From Mucilaginibacter sp. UR6-11 (GTDB lineage: Bacteria; Bacteroidota; Bacteroidia; Sphingobacteriales; Sphingobacteriaceae), in the NCBI RefSeq assembly GCF_020880695.1, contig NZ_JAJIWO010000009.1, positions 1 through 64,000 of the forward strand: DNA of 64,000 bases. The letters are read 5' to 3'. The notes beneath the pieces are model-generated. The model did not search any database and was not told the origin of the DNA. It worked only from the letters and a program-made list of their open reading frames with translations. This document shows positions 59,338-64,000 of the stretch, piece by piece (position 1 is the first letter of the stretch; each line of letters starts with the position of its first letter). Position numbers and translations under genes: made by a program.

Positions 59338-60105
59338 ATGATATTGACAGACACGCACACGCATTTATATTATCAGCAAGATGAAGTTAAACGGACAGAG
59401 CTGATACAGCGTTGTTTGGATAATGATGTTAAGCGTTTGTTTTTACCCAATGTTGATGTAGAATCTGTAAGCCAGGTATTGGGTTTGGTAAAAGAATATC
59501 CTGGAATGTGTTATCCTATGCTCGGAATGCACCCGTGTTCAGTTAAGGAAGGATGGGAGCACGAGCTGGCTGTTATCCGCAACAGCCTGCAAGATCATAC
59601 CATTTATGCTATCGGCGAAATTGGGATTGACCTGTACTGGGATAAGACAACCTTAGGCATACAGGTACAGGCATTTAAAGAGCAGATCAACTGGGCAAAA
59701 TCCTTAAAGCTGCCCATAGTGATCCATTGCCGTGAAGCTTTTGACGAAGTGTTTGAAGTGCTGGAACAGGAAAACGATGATAATCTGCATGGCATATTTC
59801 ATTGCTTTACGGGTAATGCGGCACAGGCACAACACGCAATTGAACTGGGTTTTTACCTGGGGATTGGTGGCGTAGTTACTTACAAAAATGGCGGCCTGGA
59901 CAAAATTTTACCTCAATTTGATTTAAGCCATATCGTTTTAGAGACGGATTCTCCGTATCTTTCGCCCGTTCCGCACAGGGGGAAACCCAATGAAAGTTCT
60001 TATTTGATCTATATTGCTCAAAAAGTAGCAGAAATATATCAAACCGATATACAAACAGTAGCCAATATAACAACCGCCAATTCCAAGCAAATCTTTGGTG
60101 TGTGA
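59338..60105 (+). CDS. tatD: TatD-family metal-dependent hydrolase
   Basis: A 255-residue TIM-barrel metallo-hydrolase, a group with 3'-5' exonuclease activity on DNA. The metal ligands are all present: His7 and His9 in DTHTHLYY, Glu in GEIGIDLYW, His in VIHCREAF, His in GIFHCFTGN and Asp in ETDSPYL. The YcfH/TatD subfamily fits the length. It is followed by ansA on the same strand after 33 bases. Confidence 0.94.
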   Translation: MILTDTHTHLYYQQDEVKRTELIQRCLDNDVKRLFLPNVDVESVSQVLGLVKEYPGMCYPMLGMHPCSVKEGWEHELAVIRNSLQDHTIYAIGEIGIDLYWDKTTLGIQVQAFKEQINWAKSLKLPIVIHCREAFDEVFEVLEQENDDNLHGIFHCFTGNAAQAQHAIELGFYLGIGGVVTYKNGGLDKILPQFDLSHIVLETDSPYLSPVPHRGKPNESSYLIYIAQKVAEIYQTDIQTVANITTANSKQIFGV

Positions 60106-60138
60106 GGATAATATTTAATTACGTATAATCTTGATTTA

Positions 60139-61158
60139 ATGAGCCAGATACTCATCATCTATACCGGTGGTACAATAGGCATGATGACCGATCCTGTAAC
60201 CAAGGTGCTTAAACCCATTAACTTTGAGCAGATAATGGATAATGTGCCTGAACTGGAGAAACTTAATTGTAAAATTAAGGTGCATTCGTTCGAGGAGATC
60301 ATCGATTCATCAAACATGAACCCGGAGATCTGGAGCGAACTGGCGGGCCTGATCGAATCTAATTATGACGATGTTGACGGGTTTGTGATCCTGCACGGGT
60401 CAGATACCATGGCCTATACTGCGTCAGCCTTAAGTTTTATGCTGGAAAATTTGGCCAAACCGGTAATTTTCACCGGCTCACAATTACCCATCAGCGCCAT
60501 CCGTACCGATGCTAAGGAAAACCTGATGACGGCAATAGAAATAGCTAACGCTAAAAAACATGACCGTGCGCGCGTACCCGAGGTTTGTATCTATTTTGAT
60601 TATAAATTGTTTAGAGGTAACCGCTCATTTAAATATAACTCCTCTAAGTTTGAGGCGTTCCGCTCGCCTAACTGCCCTATACTGGCCGAGTCGGGCGTGC
60701 ATTTACGTTTCAGTGCGAACGATATAAGGCAACCAGCCGACGCTCCGCTGATACTGCACAAGAATTTATTGAATGAGGTTGCCGTACTTAAACTATACCC
60801 CGGCATTAGCCCAAAGGTTGTTGCGGCTATATTGAATGCCGATGTGAGAGGCATTGTGATGGAGACCTTTGGCGCGGGTAATACCACAACCGACCAATGG
60901 TTTATTGACCTGCTTGAAGATGCCATAAACAACGGGAAGGTAATCCTGGATATATCGCAATGTAAAGTTGGTACCGTTGAGCTTGGCCGTTACGAAACCA
61001 GCAGGCAGCTAAAAGACATAGGCGTTGCCAATGGCTACGATATGACCTTTGAAGCAGCCGTAACCAAAATGATGTACCTGCTTGGCCAGTTTGATGACCC
61101 TAAGCAAGTGAAGCACTTCCTGGAGGTCGACCTGCGCGGCGAGTTGACAGTATCCTGA
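60139..61158 (+). CDS. ansA: Type I L-asparaginase
   Basis: Hydrolyses asparagine to aspartate and ammonia in the cytoplasm. The 339-residue length fits, and both catalytic Thr motifs are present: TGGTIG (9-14, Thr12) and HGSDT (86-90, Thr90), with Lys later in the FTGSQLPISAIRTDAKENL region. No signal peptide is present, so it is the cytoplasmic type I enzyme. It is followed by a convergent AraC regulator gene. Confidence 0.95.
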   Translation: MSQILIIYTGGTIGMMTDPVTKVLKPINFEQIMDNVPELEKLNCKIKVHSFEEIIDSSNMNPEIWSELAGLIESNYDDVDGFVILHGSDTMAYTASALSFMLENLAKPVIFTGSQLPISAIRTDAKENLMTAIEIANAKKHDRARVPEVCIYFDYKLFRGNRSFKYNSSKFEAFRSPNCPILAESGVHLRFSANDIRQPADAPLILHKNLLNEVAVLKLYPGISPKVVAAILNADVRGIVMETFGAGNTTTDQWFIDLLEDAINNGKVILDISQCKVGTVELGRYETSRQLKDIGVANGYDMTFEAAVTKMMYLLGQFDDPKQVKHFLEVDLRGELTVS

Positions 61159-61235
61159 GTCACCACCTAAGGTGCCACTTTGAATGTGAACCTATTTCAA
61201 TATAAATCAGGATTTAAGTCGCGTTTGATACGCCG

Positions 61236-62144
61236 TTATCCCCTAAACGCCACCGGCGCTACCGACGTTTGTTTCTTGAAAAAATTAGAAAAATGCGCTA
61301 TATCGTCAAAGCCTAATGTGTACGAAATCTCGGCTATGTTCCAGTTGGTTTGTTTGAGCAGGATCTTGGCTTCCTGTATAATTCGGTTGGCGATGATTTG
61401 CGTGGTGGTATTACCGGTAACCTCTTTTAATACTTTGTTTAAATGATTAACGTGGACCGCCAGGCGGTCGGCATAGTCCTTAGCAGTACGTAGCTTTAAC
61501 CGTTGATGCTGTGATTCGACAGGGAACTGCCTTTCCAATAATTCAACAAATAAAGACGAGATACGTTCAGAAGCATTATGTGTAGTCTCTAAAGCTGTAA
61601 CCGGTTGTAATTTTTGACCATAATGGATCAACTCCAATACAAGGTTACGCAACAGGTCATACTTGTAACGATAATCTGAAGCTATCTCCCTGTGCATCTT
61701 TTTAAAGATATATTCTATCTCCTTGACTTCTTCCGGATTTAATTGAAATATAGGCACTTGTCCCGGTTGAAACAGCGGCAGGTCATCCAGGTCCACCCCG
61801 GCTTTTCCCAGAGCCAGGAAATCAGCCGTAAAAATGCAAAACATCCCGGTTTGGTTGCCGGTCTCCGGAATCCAGTTATAGGGGATTTTAGGCGTTGCAA
61901 AAAGCAAGGCGCTTTCCGGGATATCAATAGTCTTATCCGCATATTCCGCCCTGCTTTTCCCTCTTATCCAGCTTATTTTATAATACTCTCTGCGGCTATA
62001 AGGCATCTCGCGCGCGCCGGTTTTTTTATCAAATAACGTTTCGGTAACAAATACATTAAAATGGCCGATCTCTTTAGCGATACCGCTTGGTAGCTGCGCC
62101 GAACTTTCTTCGTAAAAGCCTTCTAATGACGTTTTGCCTATCAT
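61236..62144 (-). CDS. AraC-family transcriptional regulator (copy 2)
   Basis: A 302-residue paralogue of the regulator at 31009-31905. The two share the N-terminal IGHFNVF, YSRREYYKISWIRGKSR and the C-terminal VHVNHLNKVLKEVTGNTTTQIIANRIIQEAKILLK and FSNFFKKQT blocks. It lies 39 bases after the SDR gene 62184-62948 on the same strand, so here the SDR precedes the regulator. A single TTTGAAT half-site lies in that gap (62161-62167, minus). Likely controls its own SDR neighbour through the operator at 62999-63030; the effector is unknown. Confidence 0.93.
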   Translation of the reverse strand: MIGKTSLEGFYEESSAQLPSGIAKEIGHFNVFVTETLFDKKTGAREMPYSRREYYKISWIRGKSRAEYADKTIDIPESALLFATPKIPYNWIPETGNQTGMFCIFTADFLALGKAGVDLDDLPLFQPGQVPIFQLNPEEVKEIEYIFKKMHREIASDYRYKYDLLRNLVLELIHYGQKLQPVTALETTHNASERISSLFVELLERQFPVESQHQRLKLRTAKDYADRLAVHVNHLNKVLKEVTGNTTTQIIANRIIQEAKILLKQTNWNIAEISYTLGFDDIAHFSNFFKKQTSVAPVAFRG

Positions 62145-62183
62145 GATACCTGTTTGTATTATTCAAAGTTAATAAAATCTGAA

Positions 62184-62948
62184 TTATAGATTCATACCGC
62201 CTGATACTTCAATGCGCTGACCATTGATCCATCTGGCATCCTCGGTACATAAAAATGCTACCACACCGCCAATATCTTCCGCCTCGCCCGGGCGACCCAA
62301 TGCTGTCAGGCTGCTTACCATTTTGTTAACCTGCTCATTATCCCGCACTGTACCACCGTTAAAGTCGGTAGCTATAGCACCCGGAGCGACAATATTAGCA
62401 CGGATGCCCTTCGATCCCAGCTCTTTTGCAAGGTAACGGGTAAATACCTCGACAGCGCCTTTCATTGATGCATAGGCCGATGCGCCAGGCATGCTGAAAC
62501 GGGCCAAACCTGATGAAATATTTATGATGCCGCCGCCATCATTCAGAATAGGCAAAACCTTTTGTGTCAGGAAATAAACGCCTTTAAAATGTACATTCAT
62601 CAAGTCGTCAAACGCTTCTTCAGTAGTTTGGTCGATAGGTGCGTGATGGCCCATTCCGGCATTGTTGATCAGGAAGTCTAAATGATCGGTGCCGAACGTA
62701 TCACTCAAAACGCCTTGTACTTTTTCAATAAACGCGCCGAAGCTTTTAATATCGCCGGTATTCAATTGCAGCGTTGCGGCTTTTTGCCCGCTTTGCTGTA
62801 CCTGTTTAACCACTTCGTTGGCATCGTCCGCCTTATTATTATAGGTAAGGATAACGCTTATGCCTTTTTCGGCCAGCTTAAGGGCCATGTCTTTGCCTAA
62901 TCCGCGGCTGCCGCCGGTAACTAATGCTATTTTATTTTTGTTTTCCAT
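62184..62948 (-). CDS. Short-chain dehydrogenase/reductase (module 2)
   Basis: A 254-residue classical SDR. TGGSRGLG (11-18) is the cofactor loop, INNAG motif 95-99, and the catalytic residues are Ser145/146, Tyr159 and Lys163 (YASMK). The C-terminus ends GQRIEVSGGMNL, as in FabG-like SDRs. Closest in type to 3-oxoacyl- or sugar-alcohol dehydrogenases, but the substrate is not set by sequence. It starts the SDR-AraC module 2 transcript, with a candidate AraC operator upstream. Confidence 0.93.
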   Translation of the reverse strand: MENKNKIALVTGGSRGLGKDMALKLAEKGISVILTYNNKADDANEVVKQVQQSGQKAATLQLNTGDIKSFGAFIEKVQGVLSDTFGTDHLDFLINNAGMGHHAPIDQTTEEAFDDLMNVHFKGVYFLTQKVLPILNDGGGIINISSGLARFSMPGASAYASMKGAVEVFTRYLAKELGSKGIRANIVAPGAIATDFNGGTVRDNEQVNKMVSSLTALGRPGEAEDIGGVVAFLCTEDARWINGQRIEVSGGMNL

Positions 62949-62998
62949 TTCTTTTAATTATAACACAAAGATCGCTGCAATGTTGAGGCTGGTGTTTG

Positions 62999-63030
62999 GA
63001 TAAATCAATCGGTTATTTGCGAAATTCAAA
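62999..63030 (-). promoter_or_regulatory. Candidate AraC operator upstream of SDR gene 62948
   Basis: On the minus strand TTTGAATTTCG (63030-63020) and ATTGATTTATC (63009-62999) are half-sites whose starts are 21 bases apart, as in the two elements of module 1. A GATCTTTG element (62973-62966) lies downstream as a possible -7 box. Confidence 0.5.
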
Positions 63031-63147
63031 TAATGGGGGTTTGCTTGTTGTTGCGGAGAAAGTAATGGCGAACATATGGCGCGTTAGTCCTATTGCTTTG
63101 TGGCCAACGCGCGCTTGGCTTGCCCCGCTCTTGGCCGCGGAAGCCCA

Positions 63148-63175
63148 TTACTTTTTTCCTTGATGAAAAAAGTAA
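63148..63175. other. Hairpin inside the left arm of the inverted-repeat element
   Basis: TTACTTTTTTC (63148-63158) pairs with GAAAAAAGTAA (63165-63175) around the loop CTTGAT. Its counterpart in the right arm has different stem bases that also pair. Confidence 0.6.
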
Positions 63176-63488
63176 CAAAAAAATCAAGTCAGGCCGATCG
63201 CTGCCACTTCACAGGCCAGACTCCCGGCCGCGCGCCCTGACAGGCCTTTGCGCTTCTTTGCAATGTTCATAAGACGATGTGGGTTTGAAAATAAAGCCGT
63301 CAGCAAAAAAGCTTCGGGGGAAAATTGATAAAACAGGTTGGCCTTGCGGACGGCAAGGGCATAGCGTCTTTTTGCCATGAGAGACGGGCAGAGCGATAGC
63401 GGCAAAATTATGCAGCCCGTGGTTTTATCAGTTTTGCCGGGTAAAAGCCAAGAGCGCAAAGAAGCCTCTTTTGCTGACTTGATTTTTG

Positions 63489-63512
63489 GTTCTTTTCATC
63501 AAGGAAAAGAAC
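63489..63512. other. Hairpin inside the right arm of the inverted-repeat element
   Basis: GTTCTTTTC (63489-63497) pairs with GAAAAGAAC (63504-63512) around the loop ATCAAG, which is the complement of the left arm's loop CTTGAT. Confidence 0.6.
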
Positions 63513-63596
63513 AAAGGCCTCCGCGGCCTTAGCGGGGCAAGCCGAGGGGCAGGGCCTGACACGCGTTTAGTCAATCGGGTAACGGCGATATGCTGA

Positions 63597-63914
63597 CTAC
63601 CCCTCAAACTCATAATCCCACTCCACTTTACAAATCCTCACTTTATAATTAGCATACCATTTCTCACGCCCATACTTTTGTGCTATTAAATGATCGGCAT
63701 TGGCTTTCCAGTTGCGGATAGCTTCCGGCGATTGCCAGTAGGATACGGTAATACCGATTTCGTTTCGTGCCGATTCAATGCCTAAGTAGCCTTCCTGTTG
63801 TTTAGCCAGCTCGTCCATCGCATCAGCCATGGCGGCGTAGCCGTTATCGCCTTGCGTGCGGGTAGAGGTAAAGATTACGGCGTAATAGGGTGTTGGTGGG
63901 GTTTGAGCTATCAT
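63597..63914 (-). CDS. Antibiotic biosynthesis monooxygenase-like (ABM domain) protein
   Basis: A 105-residue ferredoxin-like-fold protein. YYAVIFTSTRTQ begins the first strand, YLGIESARNE the second, ITVSYWQSPEAIRNWKANADHL the typical helix-strand of the ABM family, and YGREKWYANYKVRICKVEWDYEF the end. Such proteins are small oxygenases or haem- or quinone-modifying enzymes; this one cannot be assigned a substrate. It is next to the inverted-repeat element and stands alone. Confidence 0.88.
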   Translation of the reverse strand: MIAQTPPTPYYAVIFTSTRTQGDNGYAAMADAMDELAKQQEGYLGIESARNEIGITVSYWQSPEAIRNWKANADHLIAQKYGREKWYANYKVRICKVEWDYEFEG

Positions 63915-63935
63915 GATATTTAGTTATTGCCAAAT

Positions 63936-63964
63936 AAAAAAGGCTCCGTTTTATGGGAGCCTTT
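63936..63964 (-). terminator. Terminator of a minus-strand gene beyond the window
   Basis: AAAGGCTCC (63939-63947) pairs with GGAGCCTTT (63956-63964). On the minus strand it ends in a TTTTTT run, so it stops a transcript entering from the right. Confidence 0.75.
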
Positions 63965-63971
63965 AAGTTTA

Positions 63972-63998
63972 TCACGTTCCGTATTCCGGCGTTGTTAC
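63972..63998 (-). CDS. Possible C-terminal end of a gene beyond the right edge (partial)
   Basis: On the minus strand the frame VTTPEYGT ends at TGA 63974-63972, eight bases before the terminator stem. The position fits the end of a gene that lies mostly beyond the window, but eight residues are too few for identification. Confidence 0.3.
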   Translation of the reverse strand, partial: VTTPEYGT

Positions 63999-64000
63999 TT

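Larger units (their letters stand above)
63117..63543. repeat. 427-base inverted-repeat element, non-coding
   Basis: A 76-base left arm (63117-63192) and a 70-base right arm (63474-63543) are near-perfect complements: GGCTTGCCCCGCT, GGCCGCGG, TCCTTGATGAAAA and AATCAAGTCAG on the left have counterparts on the right. They enclose a 281-base core with further inverted repeats, including GCTTCTTTGC/GCAAAGAAGC and GTCAGCAAAA/TTTTGCTGAC. The 62949-63596 gap holds no convincing gene. No transposase is present, so this is a MITE-like or structured-RNA element. Confidence 0.7.

Noticed and set aside
63184..63459. Minus-strand open frame of 91 codons in the core of the inverted-repeat element
   Set aside because: It coincides with the repeat core and partly with its left arm, has a composition typical of translated repeats, and no start signal; I treat it as non-coding, though conservation in other copies should be checked.
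1..64000. tRNA, rRNA, insertion sequences and prophage genes
   Set aside because: No cloverleaf with conserved arms, rRNA segment, transposase, integrase or phage structural gene was recognised in the window.

Overview
The window looks like a chromosomal segment of a member of the Bacteroidota, most likely Sphingobacteriaceae (Mucilaginibacter/Pedobacter-like). This is inferred from gene content, from the Bacteroidota -7 promoter element TAnnTTTG in front of many genes, from weak or absent Shine-Dalgarno sequences, from a NusA of only 411 residues, and from many lipoproteins and exported proteins. No sequence search was run. Most genes are ordinary housekeeping or carbohydrate-metabolism genes. 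I see no rRNA, tRNA, CRISPR array, insertion sequence or prophage.

Layout. 1-120 holds the last codons of an upstream plus-strand gene and its terminator, followed by a small exported DUF6265-like protein (minus). 878-9993 is a minus-strand cluster for the pentose phosphate pathway: ROK/polyphosphate glucokinase, transketolase, ribose-5-phosphate isomerase, transaldolase, a HAD phosphatase, 6-phosphogluconate dehydrogenase, glucose-6-phosphate dehydrogenase and 6-phosphogluconolactonase, closed by a strong terminator; only rpe is missing. 10519-19637 is a sugar-scavenging block: Tat-exported Gfo/Idh/MocA oxidoreductase, GH35 beta-galactosidase, Tat-exported isomerase-like TIM barrel flanked by two related small secreted proteins, and a large PQQ-type sugar dehydrogenase fused to cytochrome c. 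19881-25075 carries a divergent HxlR regulator/NmrA reductase pair, glnS, an amidase lipoprotein and a zinc metallopeptidase. 25220-37401 holds an M28 peptidase, LMW phosphatase, S1/P1 nuclease, fumC, an AraC-SDR module, tandem TPR proteins, a serine hydrolase, YbaB and an MBL-fold hydrolase. 37540-44121 holds gapN and the rimP-nusA-infB operon. 44241-53813 holds an S9 peptidase, NnrDE, lipA-ECF sigma-anti-sigma, OsmC, YtxJ, a 37-residue lipoprotein, ribH and a TPR membrane protein. 53956-61158 holds recF-dciA, ndk, nrnA, two FKBP isomerases, tatD and ansA. 61236-63914 holds a second AraC-SDR module, a 427-base inverted-repeat element and a monooxygenase-like protein.

How the genes work together. 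The PPP cluster and GapN together suggest a strong investment in NADPH supply. The 10.5-19.6 kb block would release galactosides outside the cytoplasm and oxidise or isomerise sugars in the periplasm. Two paralogous AraC-SDR modules share a 21-bp-spaced direct-repeat operator, TTTGAATTTyG then nTTGAwT, upstream of three genes; this looks like a small regulon whose signal is unknown.

The most unusual non-coding features are the 63117-63543 inverted-repeat element, whose two arms each carry their own hairpin with complementary loops, a structured stretch at 10077-10174, a hairpin in the rimP-nusA-infB leader, a set of GTGATCC repeats at 44719-44932, and several different families of intergenic palindromes.
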